Shown here: piece after piece, positions 43,176 to 52,200 of the stretch
Layout: the number at the start of each line of letters is the position of its first letter
How positions within the stretch are numbered: position 1 is the stretch's first letter
Translations under genes and position numbers: made by a program
Source: an uncultured Lachnospiraceae bacterium
GTDB lineage: Bacteria; Bacillota; Clostridia; Lachnospirales; Lachnospiraceae
Direction of reading: 5' to 3'
Assembly: GCA_910587935.1 (NCBI GenBank)
Contig: CAJUNP010000005.1
Coordinates: 1-64,000 of the forward strand
DNA length: 64,000 nucleotides
The notes under the pieces: model-generated
Told to the model about the DNA's origin: nothing
Database searches by the model: none
Seen by the model: only the letters and a program-made list of their open reading frames with translations

Positions 43176-45860
43176 ATGAATTATGGAAAAAAGGGCGTCC
43201 GTGAAAAGCAGCGGGCGCTGAACGCTAAATCAACCAAATGGGGACATAAGCTCACGCTCTATTGCGTGAAGCTGCTTCTGATCGGTATGATAGCCGTATG
43301 CGTAATCGGCGTGTCTGCCGGGATCGGAATGTTCCGGGCGATTATCGATACGGCTCCCGTCATTTCACCGGACGAAGTGGCTCCCAGCGGTTATTCAACC
43401 TTCGTTTACGATATAGAAGGTAATCAGACTGCCAAACTGGTAGCAAGCAATTCCAACCGGATCCCCGTGGGCATGGAAAAGATTCCCGAGAATCTCGCTC
43501 ATGCTTTCGTGGCCATTGAAGACCGGCGTTTTTACGAACATAACGGAATCGACCTGCATGGTATCGTACGATCCGGCATAACGTTTATCCAAAGCGGCTT
43601 TAAACGAAAAGAAGGAGCCAGCACGATCACCCAGCAGCTTCTTAAAAACACGGTATTTACGGGCTGGATGGAGGAAGACGGACTTATTGAAAGTGTAAAG
43701 CGTAAACTTCAGGAGCAGTACCTTGCCCTGGAAATTACAAAGGAGTTAAGTAAAGACGAAATACTCCTTCGGTATATGAATACCATTAACTTAGGACAGA
43801 ATACGCTGGGTGTACAAGCTGCGTCCCTCCGCTACTTTAACAAGGATGTAAGCGAACTGACTCTGTCCGAGTGCGCAGTCATTGCCGCTATTACCCAGAA
43901 TCCTTCCAAATGGAATCCGATCTCTCATCCGGACAATAATGCCGAACGAAGGGCAAAAGTTTTAAACCATATGCTGGAGGAGGGATATATCACACAGGCA
44001 GAATTCGACGAAGCTCTGTCCGATAATGTATACGAACGCATCAAGCAGGTTAATGAAGTCGTACAGAGTAATGAAACCACTTCTTATTTTGTGGATGCCG
44101 TTACGGAACAGGTTTACGAGGATTTGATCGCGGCAGGCAAAAGCGATACCAGCGCTTATTCCATGATTTACAGCGGCGGCCTGAAAATTTATTCCACGCA
44201 GGACCCTTCCATTCAGCGTATTGTTGACGATGTTTTCACCAACGAAGAAAATTTCCCGTCCGGTACGGAATGGCTTTTAAGTTACCAGCTGACTATCGAA
44301 ACAGCCGACGGAGAAAAACATAATTTCGGTTCGGAAACGTTTCAGACGTACTTTAAAGAGCAGGAAGACCGCAAATTTGACTGCCTTTTCGATTCTCAGG
44401 ACGAAGCGCGGCAATACGCGGAAACATACAAAAACGCCATGTTAGCCGAAACCGGGGGTGAAATGCTCGCCGAAAACATCTCCCTGACGCCGCAGCCCCA
44501 GGTTTGTATGACAATCGAAGACCAGTCCACAGGATATATAGTTGCCATTGTAGGCGGCCGGGGTACAAAAGAAGGCAGCCGGACTTTAAACCGGGCAACT
44601 TCTTCCACCCGTTCACCCGGTTCCACGTTTAAGGTACTGGCCGCTTACGCACCGGGACTTGACAACGCAGGCCTGACTCTCGCAACCGTGCGAAACGATG
44701 CGCCTTTTAATTACAACGACGGCACTCCCGTCAACAATTATGATAATTCTTACCGCGGACTTTGTTCCATACGTTACGGTATTCAGGAATCCCTGAACAT
44801 AGTCGCGGTAAAGAACCTGACCGTTATTACGCCGCAGCTGGGCTTTGACTACCTGCAGAATTTCGGTTTTACAACCTTAGTAGCCTCTAAACAGGTCGGC
44901 GACGAAGTGAAATCCGATATTGTACAATCGCTTGCTCTGGGCGGCCTGACAAACGGCGTTACAAACTATGAATTAAACGCGGCTTATGCCTCGATTGCCA
45001 ATCAGGGAACTTATATTAAACCGAAATTATACACGAAAGTTGTAGACCGCAGCGGAAACGTCATTCTGGATAACACCCAGCCGGAAAGCCACCGTGTAAT
45101 TAAAGAAACGACTGCCTTTTTACTGACCGACGCCATGCAGGACGTTGTCATGCACGGCACTGCCACCATGACAAACTTTGGCGGTATGGCCATTGCAGGA
45201 AAAACAGGCACCTCCAACGACTATAACGACGTATGGTTCGCCGGATTTACCCCCTACTATACGGCGACGGTCTGGACCGGTTATGACTGTAACGGAAGGC
45301 TCCCCAAAGCGGACCGGAATCTTTCCAAGTCTCTCTGGAGACTTGTTATGCAGGAAATTCACAAAGATCTGCCCAATCCCGGCTTTCCTTCACAGCCGCA
45401 GGGAATCGTTACCGCCACAGTCTGCTCCAAATCCGGGAAGCTTCCCATTGCGGGATGGTGTGACGGAGCTTTGACAAATGAATATTTCGAAGAAGGCACC
45501 GTTCCTTCAACTACCTGCGACGTTCATTATCAGGGGAATTACTGCCAATACAGCGGCCTGCCGGCTACGTCTCTTTGTCCGTTCCAGATCGCAGGAATTA
45601 TTGAACTGACTCCCATAGAAGATCCGGCTCTTCAAAAAGGCTCCAACACCTTGAATCCGGATGGCAGCACTACTCCTACTACCACGATTGATCCGGAAAC
45701 AGGCGAAACGGTTCCGATTGTAACGCACCTGTGTCCGCACAACGAAGCGTTCCTTGCCGATCCGAATTATGAAGCCATTTATCAGCAGCAGCTTCAGGAG
45801 ATTCTCGCTCGTTCCGCACCTCCACCGGAGGCGCCGCCGGAAGAGACTCCTGCACAATAA
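43176..45860 (+). CDS. Class A penicillin-binding protein (bifunctional transglycosylase/transpeptidase)
   Basis: Polymerises and cross-links peptidoglycan on the outer membrane face. The 894 residues show a cytoplasmic basic start, one transmembrane helix (about 25-53), a GT51 domain with catalytic Glu115 in AIEDRRFYEH and KEGASTITQQLLKN, and a transpeptidase with SxxK Ser483-Lys486 (STFK). KTGTS follows near residue 670. The C-terminus is a Pro/Thr-rich tail with a CxxxG-rich extension (residues 755-894), as in Clostridia PBP1A. AGAGGTG precedes the ATG. It is monocistronic and complete. Confidence 0.95.
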   Translation: MNYGKKGVREKQRALNAKSTKWGHKLTLYCVKLLLIGMIAVCVIGVSAGIGMFRAIIDTAPVISPDEVAPSGYSTFVYDIEGNQTAKLVASNSNRIPVGMEKIPENLAHAFVAIEDRRFYEHNGIDLHGIVRSGITFIQSGFKRKEGASTITQQLLKNTVFTGWMEEDGLIESVKRKLQEQYLALEITKELSKDEILLRYMNTINLGQNTLGVQAASLRYFNKDVSELTLSECAVIAAITQNPSKWNPISHPDNNAERRAKVLNHMLEEGYITQAEFDEALSDNVYERIKQVNEVVQSNETTSYFVDAVTEQVYEDLIAAGKSDTSAYSMIYSGGLKIYSTQDPSIQRIVDDVFTNEENFPSGTEWLLSYQLTIETADGEKHNFGSETFQTYFKEQEDRKFDCLFDSQDEARQYAETYKNAMLAETGGEMLAENISLTPQPQVCMTIEDQSTGYIVAIVGGRGTKEGSRTLNRATSSTRSPGSTFKVLAAYAPGLDNAGLTLATVRNDAPFNYNDGTPVNNYDNSYRGLCSIRYGIQESLNIVAVKNLTVITPQLGFDYLQNFGFTTLVASKQVGDEVKSDIVQSLALGGLTNGVTNYELNAAYASIANQGTYIKPKLYTKVVDRSGNVILDNTQPESHRVIKETTAFLLTDAMQDVVMHGTATMTNFGGMAIAGKTGTSNDYNDVWFAGFTPYYTATVWTGYDCNGRLPKADRNLSKSLWRLVMQEIHKDLPNPGFPSQPQGIVTATVCSKSGKLPIAGWCDGALTNEYFEEGTVPSTTCDVHYQGNYCQYSGLPATSLCPFQIAGIIELTPIEDPALQKGSNTLNPDGSTTPTTTIDPETGETVPIVTHLCPHNEAFLADPNYEAIYQQQLQEILARSAPPPEAPPEETPAQ

Positions 45861-45865
45861 CAAAA

Positions 45866-45913
45866 AAGATACCGCCAAGTCCTCATTATGAAGGATTGGC
45901 GGTATTTTTTTGT
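45866..45913. terminator. Terminator after the class A PBP gene
   Basis: ATACCGCCAA.TCCT pairs with AGGA.TTGGCGGTAT, with an A-run before and seven T residues after. It could also serve the convergent small gene. Confidence 0.9.
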
Positions 45914-45946
45914 TACAAATTTTTTTATAGAAAACTGATTAACAAA

Positions 45947-46225
45947 TCACACATTTTTGATCTCATTGATCTTCTCATTCAATGCTTCCTTGCCCTCCCT
46001 GGCATTTTTAATGGCTGTACATTGTTTGACAAAGATTTCTTCCGGTTTGTCTCCGAAGCTCTCATAATATATCTTTCCGATTTCAATGTAGTTCTTTCTG
46101 ATTACCTCCTCACAGGTATGTATCTGACTTTTTAAACTTGCAACCTCTGCCAGTTCCTTTGCCTTGTCCGTAGCGCTTTTTCCGACGTTTGTAATCGTCT
46201 CTCCTACTTTTTCAAAAAAATCCAT
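45947..46225 (-). CDS. Small helical protein of unknown function
   Basis: A 92-residue, charged, helical protein (MDFFEKVGETITNVGKSATD, then a long amphipathic stretch KELAEVASLKSQIHTCEEVIRKNYIEIGKIYYE). It resembles short coiled-coil proteins found in many Firmicutes, sometimes fused to zinc ribbons, but no ribbon is present here. The ATG at 46225 has GAGG at 6-nt spacing; the one 12 bp upstream sits against AGGAG and is less likely. No function can be assigned. Confidence 0.7.
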   Translation of the reverse strand: MDFFEKVGETITNVGKSATDKAKELAEVASLKSQIHTCEEVIRKNYIEIGKIYYESFGDKPEEIFVKQCTAIKNAREGKEALNEKINEIKNV

Positions 46226-46350
46226 TGTATACCTCATCTCCTATCATCAGGCTTCTTTACTATTGCTATCGCTTTAATTTTATACTTTTCCCCTCTATTA
46301 TGCAACATTTTTCCTGCATGTTCACAAATCTTTTAGAAATCACTTCCCGT

Positions 46351-46830
46351 TCATCTGACCGGACAGTAAAATATGGATAATCTATACCGTTTTTTTTCCT
46401 GTCCGAAAAATTCCGCCGTCTGTTCGGTAAGGGAAATATAGTAATCATTTGTCACAATTGCTGATAGGTGATTTTTGAGCGGATACGATCTGCCATCTGT
46501 CTGATTTATTAACGCCATCGCACGATACGCGTCTTCACTTAATAAGTCACCGGTTATATACTGCCGTTCCCGGTTCATCTCTCCCATAAAAATGATTTTA
46601 CCGTCCTGATTTGCCAGGATGATATTATACAAAGCGCCTTTTTTCCCTGGCATACCCGGTGAATTCGTTTCGGACGTAAACGGAATAATTTCTCCGGTTT
46701 CCATATTTGTAAGCGCCCAATCTTCAACATGTCCTCCCGTATGAGAAGCGGTCCAAAATGCAATCAGCGCGGAACACACCAGGCTTCCTGCAAAAAGTAT
46801 ACCTGTCCAGATTCCAAAACCTTTTTTCAT
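46351..46830 (-). CDS. Secreted or membrane-anchored protein of unknown function
   Basis: A 159-residue protein with an N-terminal hydrophobic segment (GIWTGILFAGSLVCSALIAFW) that could be a signal anchor. The rest is a compact, non-repetitive domain (LTNMETGEIIPFTSETNS, then NIILANQDGKIIFMGEMN). I recognise no family. AAGGAACAGG lies upstream of the ATG. It is divergent from the XRE gene at 46997. Confidence 0.6.
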   Translation of the reverse strand: MKKGFGIWTGILFAGSLVCSALIAFWTASHTGGHVEDWALTNMETGEIIPFTSETNSPGMPGKKGALYNIILANQDGKIIFMGEMNRERQYITGDLLSEDAYRAMALINQTDGRSYPLKNHLSAIVTNDYYISLTEQTAEFFGQEKKRYRLSIFYCPVR

Positions 46831-46996
46831 TATAAGCCTGTTCCTTCCTATTATACATCTATGAATAAATGTATCCGATTAAAATAAATATATTATATAT
46901 TTTATCGTTTTAAATCCAATAGGTCAATGGATATATCGCATCAAATCCATTAACTGAAAACCACTTATAACATACAATCAAATAGAGGTGGTTTTT

Positions 46997-47305
46997 ATGT
47001 ATGAGGATTTCTTTTTCCAGCGTTTAATTGAATTACGTATGCAGAAAGGCGTATCAGCCAGAGAAATGAGTCTGGCTCTTGGTCAGAACGCAGGATATAT
47101 CAGTAATATTGAAAACAGAAAATCTTTTCCTTCCATGAATGGGTTCTTTTATATTTGTGAATACTTTGAAATCACTCCGCAGGAATTCTTTGATGAAGGA
47201 AATATTGCTCCCACAGAAATGCGAGAACTTTTTCAGTATGCACGGAGCCTGAACCGGTCTAAGCTGGAGAGTCTTGTCACTATCGCCAAAGCGCTTACAA
47301 AATAA
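46997..47305 (+). CDS. XRE-family transcriptional regulator
   Basis: A 102-residue protein with one helix-turn-helix of the Cro/C1 type at residues 8-65 (LIELRMQKGVSAREMSLALG, then QNAGYISNIENRKSFPSMNGFFYICEYFEITPQEFFDE). The remaining 30 residues are helical and could dimerise. The start follows GAGGTGG. Compact regulators of this kind often control adjacent stress or mobile genes; nothing nearby identifies the target. A branched terminator follows. Confidence 0.88.
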   Translation: MYEDFFFQRLIELRMQKGVSAREMSLALGQNAGYISNIENRKSFPSMNGFFYICEYFEITPQEFFDEGNIAPTEMRELFQYARSLNRSKLESLVTIAKALTK

Positions 47306-47329
47306 TGTATATTAAGCAAATATATATTG

Positions 47330-47386
47330 CACCGGCCGCCGGAAACAGGAACGCCCGTTTGTTTCCGATGACCGGTGTTTGATAAA
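47330..47386 (+). terminator. Probable terminator after the XRE gene
   Basis: CACCGG and CCGGTG enclose an inner GGAAACA/TGTTTCC stem, followed by TTTGAT. The U-tract is short, so confidence is moderate. Confidence 0.55.
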
Positions 47387-47455
47387 ATGCGCTTAAAAAT
47401 ACGCATTTATTCAATTTTTCTTTAAAAGAGTAGTGAAAATATTAAAAAGCTATGG

Positions 47456-47461
47456 TATAAT
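47456..47461 (+). promoter_or_regulatory. Extended -10 promoter of the 96-aa gene
   Basis: TATAAT preceded by TGG (TGnTATAAT form) lies 64 bp upstream of the 47525 gene. No convincing -35 hexamer is needed for extended -10 promoters. Confidence 0.5.
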
Positions 47462-47524
47462 GGTTGCTGATAAGGCAGATATGAATATTTTTCAACAATT
47501 ATTTACAAAAGGAATGAACTGACG

Positions 47525-47815
47525 ATGGAACAGCCACTTTATACTTCATTAAAAGTAAATAATGAGATTCAATTATGTGAAATATCTGACATGGATATAA
47601 AAAGTAAAATTGAACGGGTTCTTCTTCAAAACAGGATCTCCTATTTTGTCAGATGGAATAAAGCCGGATTATTCAGAAGGAGAAGGGAATCCTGCATTTT
47701 CTGTATTAACGACAACGACAGAAATCTTGCCGAAAATTCCATTCGTGCTCTTGGCAAAGACGTGGCAGACAAAGTGGAATTTATATTAAGTAAGTCTTAT
47801 TGTGATTTCTTTTAA
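47525..47815 (+). CDS. Small protein of unknown function (possibly DUF2007-like)
   Basis: A 96-residue protein: a short N-terminus, a basic patch (FRRRRESC, about residues 53-60) and an alternating helix/strand pattern ending VADKVEFILSKSY. The pattern (one alpha/beta unit with a late ND[RN] segment) vaguely recalls DUF2007 'putative signal transducing' proteins, but I cannot confirm this. An AAGGAA sequence about 10 nt upstream of the ATG is a weak ribosome site; an extended -10 lies before it. tRNA-Thr follows. Confidence 0.6.
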   Translation: MEQPLYTSLKVNNEIQLCEISDMDIKSKIERVLLQNRISYFVRWNKAGLFRRRRESCIFCINDNDRNLAENSIRALGKDVADKVEFILSKSYCDFF

Positions 47816-47832
47816 TCCGGTAGTTTTTTTTG

Positions 47833-47861
47833 TTGACAAAGCTTATCCAAATTGATATAAT
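47833..47861 (+). promoter_or_regulatory. Consensus promoter of tRNA-Thr
   Basis: TTGACA and TATAAT are separated by exactly 17 bases, a perfect sigma-70-type promoter, 43 bp upstream of the mature tRNA start. Confidence 0.88.
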
Positions 47862-47903
47862 GAATTCCGGTGGTTGGAGATATCCTTTAATCACAATGTA
47901 AGT

Positions 47904-47976
47904 GCTGCTGTGGCTCAGTCGGTAGAGCGTCGCATTGGTAGTGCGGAGGTCACGGGTCCGATTCCCGTCAGCAGCT
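47904..47976 (+). tRNA. tRNA-Thr (anticodon GGU)
   Basis: A complete cloverleaf. The acceptor arms are GCTGCTG and CAGCAGC with discriminator T. The D arm is GCTC..GAGC. The anticodon arm TCGCA/TGCGG encloses loop TTGGTAG, giving anticodon GGU, which reads ACC and ACU (Thr). The T arm is ACGGG/CCCGT with loop TCCGATT. CCA is not encoded. It stands alone and is preceded by a consensus promoter. Loop reading makes the isotype clear. Confidence 0.93.
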
Positions 47977-48177
47977 TTTGTTAGATATGGCTGGAAGCCT
48001 TAGTTTTACAGGGTTTTCAGTTTTTTATTTCCCCTTATCTGTGATTACACTTTTTACATTATTTTACTCTGTTTTAACATATCATTCTTATCTTCCACCC
48101 CATTTGCAAGTCTCTAAACCGCTTATATTTACCCATTTTCCGGTTATACTAATTGTATCAATATTCAGGAGGTCACA

Positions 48178-48348
48178 ATGAAAGCAACTGATAAAGATAA
48201 ACATATCCCCACTGTTCCGAAAGGAACCTGGGAAAGCGGTATTAATAATGAGAAGAAAAAACATTCTCCCAAACAGCACCTTAACGATATTACCACCGAC
48301 ATCCAGGGAAATGGATACCCGGTATTTCAAGAAAATCGGGACAACTAA
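48178..48348 (+). CDS. 56-residue hydrophilic protein of unknown function
   Basis: An ATG 7 nt after a strong AGGAGGT opens a 56-codon frame (starts MKATDKDKHIPTVPKGTWES, ends YPVFQENRDN). The protein is polar, Lys/Asn/Asp-rich and has no cysteine or membrane segment. A TATACT -10-like element lies 28 bp upstream. Its stop codon lies in the loop of a terminator hairpin. It is too short for many gene finders. No family recognised; the KGTWESG motif may be a useful search key. Confidence 0.6.
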   Translation: MKATDKDKHIPTVPKGTWESGINNEKKKHSPKQHLNDITTDIQGNGYPVFQENRDN

Positions 48349-48361
48349 AGCGTCCCGATTA
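48333..48361. terminator. Hairpin at the end of the 56-residue gene
   Basis: AATCGGGAC and GTCCCGATT form a perfect 9-bp stem around AACTAAAGC. The loop contains the stop codon. The flanking T-run is short, so this may be a weak terminator shared with the convergent gene. Confidence 0.6.
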
Positions 48362-48541
48362 CATATGCGCTGTCGCATTCGTTAATAATTCCAGCCTGCA
48401 CTCCCCGCTCTCCCAGTTCTTAAAACTGTCAGAGACAAACATCAGGCATTCCCGCAGATTATAGTCCTTCGAACCATGCCCAAAAGCAACGCATCTATTC
48501 GGCCCTGCCTTTACATACTCCATCATTTCTCCTATATCCAT
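48359..48541 (-). CDS. Possible 60-residue protein downstream of tetR
   Basis: An ATG frame (MDIGEMMEYVKAGPNRCVAF, then SKDYNLRECLMFVSDSFKNW) begins 8 bp past the TetR stop on the same strand. A TTG 18 bp further upstream, overlapping the TetR stop and with AGGGGA just before it, could start the same frame by coupled translation. No family recognised. It may be spurious, though its amino acid mix looks protein-like. Confidence 0.35.
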   Translation of the reverse strand: MDIGEMMEYVKAGPNRCVAFGHGSKDYNLRECLMFVSDSFKNWESGECRLELLTNATAHM

Positions 48542-48549
48542 TCGCTGCT

Positions 48550-49197
48550 TTACACGCAAAATTCCCCTATAATCCCCTGATATGTCAGCTCCCTCATCTG
48601 CCTGATATCCACACTGCGGGAATAGACCGGACGATCCTCCTCCTTAAAATCCGCCAGCGCCGCATAAGTAAGCAGCCTGGCGCATATCGTATATACAATG
48701 TAGGAAATCGGATACTCCTTTTTTAATTCCCCGGACTCCATTGCCCGTACGATAATCCTGTCCAATACGTCTAAGGGTGTCTTGGCGTTCCCGCTGTGCA
48801 CGGTCTGCTGCAGATAAGTACTGATCTGTGAAGACCCTAACAGAAGGTGAACCACCCGCAAAAGACATTCATTTTCATGCAGATTCTCATCGATCAGATC
48901 AAACAGATATGTGATCTGTCCCGCAAAGTCTTCCTGCTTCTGAAGCATGTCTTCAACTTCTGCCAGAAACCGGTTCAGGTAATACAGAATCCCTCTGATA
49001 ATGACCTCTTCCTTACTTTCAAAATAGTCGTATGCCGTTCCCTTTCCGATACCGGCCCTTTGCGTAATGTCCGATACCTTCAAAGTATTTACATCTACAT
49101 TCTCATTTAATAAGTCTATCACAGCTTTGTATAAAAGTAAAACTTTTGGAGATAATTGCCCGCCGTTTTCCGCTTTGCTCCACATCCATTTCTTCAT
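48550..49197 (-). CDS. TetR/AcrR-family transcriptional regulator
   Basis: A 215-residue repressor-type protein. The helix-turn-helix is at about residues 40-62 (LKVSDITQRAGIGKGTAYDYFESKEEVI), followed by a helical ligand-binding domain with hydrophobic and cysteine residues. GGAG precedes the ATG, 9 bp after the RND gene's stop, so it is the last gene of the pump operon and probably represses the whole unit, including itself. Drug-binding TetR proteins commonly pair with efflux genes; the ligand is unknown. Confidence 0.92.
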   Translation of the reverse strand: MKKWMWSKAENGGQLSPKVLLLYKAVIDLLNENVDVNTLKVSDITQRAGIGKGTAYDYFESKEEVIIRGILYYLNRFLAEVEDMLQKQEDFAGQITYLFDLIDENLHENECLLRVVHLLLGSSQISTYLQQTVHSGNAKTPLDVLDRIIVRAMESGELKKEYPISYIVYTICARLLTYAALADFKEEDRPVYSRSVDIRQMRELTYQGIIGEFCV

Positions 49198-49206
49198 TCC
49201 AAACTC

Positions 49207-52200
49207 CTACTTCCCGTTATTACTCTTCGAAAATTTTTTCACCTTTTTTCTGGTAAGCAGATCGTATACGCAGGGAATAACAAGCAAAGTCAAAAGAGTT
49301 CCGTAAAGCAGCCCCCCAATCGTAACGGTCGCCATCGGTTTCGCCATCTCCGATCCCATATCATTGCTGAAAACCATCGTAGACATCGCAAGAATGGTTG
49401 TCAGCGCCGTCATAAGCACCGGCCTTAACCGGGTTCTTCCGGCTGTCAGAATCGCTTCTCGCTTTTCCATACCCGCTAATCTCAGCTGATTAATGTAATC
49501 GATCAATACAATTCCGTTATTAACGATAATACCGGACAACATGACAAAACCAATCATAGCGATTACGCTAACCTCGCTTCCCGTAAAAAACAATCCCAGA
49601 AGACCGCCCGTAAACGCCAGCGGAATCGTAAACATGATTATAAAGGGATGCAGCAGCGACTGAAATTGCGCTACCATAATCAAATACATAAACACCAATG
49701 CCAGAACCAGCATCAGCACCAGCTGTTCCATAGCGTCGTTAATCGTCTCGTTTTCACCGGAAAATACCAGCGAATAGCCTTCCGGCAGTTCATAATCCGC
49801 AAGCCGTTCGTTCAGCACACCTGATACCAGTCCCACATTATAACCGTCTGCAATGGATGCCGAAACCTCTACATAACGAGTCTGTTCGTCACGCTGAATG
49901 GAAGACAGGCCTTCCGTGTTTTCAAATGTTACGATCTCCGAAAGAGGTACGTCCACGGTTTCCTGTTCTTCTCCCGTTCCCTCAACGGTCAGCTCCCTGA
50001 TCAGCTCCCTTGTAAGCGCCGCGTCATTTCCGTTTATAACGTAAATTCCATAATCCTTTGCGGCCTCCTCCAGAGACGCCGCCGACTGGCTTTCCGCCAG
50101 TTTGGGCTGAATCTGCGTAAAAATCTGCGCTATGGTCAGGCCATATTCCATGGCCTTTTGCTTATCCACTATGATACGCAGTTCTTCCGTAGTTTCCTCC
50201 ATCCCGTCCGAAACCTCCGCCGTGCCTTCTACGCCTTCTACAATAGCGGCTATTTCGTTGGCTATTTCCTGTATTTTGTCAAGATCGCGCCCGCGGACCT
50301 GTATACTGATTCCGCTGCCCCCCAAAGTGCTCATATCCATATTGGACGTATCGACCGTAATTTCCGCGCCTAAATCTTCCGACCGTTCCATAATCAAAGA
50401 AGCGATCTCTTCATTGCTCAGGGTCTTTTCTTCTTTTGTCGTCACGTATACGGAAGCAGCGTTCACCGGTCCTTGCGAACCGCCGCCCATTAACATGCCC
50501 ATGGACGAACCGCCCGTCATAGCCCCCACATCGGCTACGTCTTCGATTTCCATAATCCTCTCTACCAGCGTATCCGTAACGACTCTCACATCTTCAATCG
50601 TCGCGTCTTCCTCCAACTGCACATTCACGCTTAACTGCGTGCTGTCCATAGATGGCATAAACGCCGTTCCTCTTGACATTGCCGCTGCAAAACTGATTCC
50701 CAGCAAAAGTATAACAACCAAAAGCACCGCCGGTTTCATTTTCAGACACAGGGCCAGCACTTTTTCATAGCCTGCAGTCATTGCGGAAAAGAACCTGCTG
50801 TCCTTGGGATTCTTCGTTTTGTCCAAAAGTTTCGACGACATCGCCGGCACAACAGTTAACGCAATCAGCAGGCTGGCGAGAAGCGAATAGGCAATGGTCA
50901 ATCCCATATCCACAAACAACTGTCTGGTAATGCCTTCCGTGAAAACAATCGGCGCAAAAACACAGACGGTAGTCAGGGTGGAGGCGACAATGGCTCCGGA
51001 AACTTCCTTCGCGCCTTCTACGGCGGCCTCTTTTATACCGACGCCTTCGCTTCGCAAACGATAAATATTTTCAATAACCACGATAGAATTGTCAACCAAC
51101 ATACCGATACCGAGAGCCAGACCGGACAAGGAAATAATATTTAACGTAACGCCGCTGAAATACATGCAGACAACCGCCGTCACCAGACTAATCGGAATCG
51201 AACAGGCTATTACAACCGTAGGCTTCACGTCTTTTAAAAACAGCACCAGAATCAGAATGGCAAGAAGCGCACCCCAAAGTACGTTTCCCACAATTGCATC
51301 CATAACAAGATCGATATAGATTCCCTGGTCCATAAGCGCCGTTAAAGTAAGGTCCGGATTTTCTCCCATCAGCCTTTCAAAACGATCCGCAAGCTTTTTG
51401 GAAACGTCTCCGGTGGAATACCCGGTCTGCTTCTGAATCGTAAGCATTACGCCGGGAGTCCCGTTAATATTCGTATAAACTTCCGCGGAATTATCCGTAT
51501 AAAAAACATCCGCTACCGCTTCCAATGTAATAATATCCACGCCGTCCATATGTAAATTCAAAAGGGGAAGTTTCTTTAATTCTTCCAGATCCTCCGGCTT
51601 GTCACCAATACGGATCATATAATCCAAGCCGTCTTCATGCACATAACCTGCGGGCATGGAAAAATTCTGTGCCGTAAGCAGCGATTTGACGGTATCCACG
51701 GTCAGTACCTCCGTCATATCCGCGCTGTCATACGCATCTTCCTTTGCTTCCGCCAACTGCTCTTCCCCGTCTTCAATCTGCTCCAAAGCGTCCTGCAGCT
51801 GTTCTTTTCCGGACTCCAGCTGGCTTTCCGAAGCTTCCAGCTGAGTCTTGGCCGCATTGATCTGGTATTCCCCTAATTCAAGCTGGGTATTGGCATTGGA
51901 AAATTCAATGGACGCCGTCAGCCTGCCCTGGCTTAATTCTAACAGTCCCTGATCAACCGTCGCTATCTGCGTATTGATTTCACTTAATTGTGTATTCAGT
52001 GCGGCTATGAAAGCTTCCGCTCCCAGCGTGTTGGTATTGGCGTTTAATGCATCCGCCAGATCCTGCAGTTTTTTGCCGGCTCCCTCATGGGTAACGCTTA
52101 ATTCTTCCAACTGCTTGTCTAACGTTCCGATAATTCCCGCCTTAATTGTGTCCCAGTCTGCTCCCATGGCTTCGCCGGCGGCAATTGCCCCCTGAATCAT

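Noticed and set aside
47904..47976. tRNA-Thr as phage or island attachment site
   Set aside because: No integrase or direct repeat of the tRNA 3' end was seen in the window.
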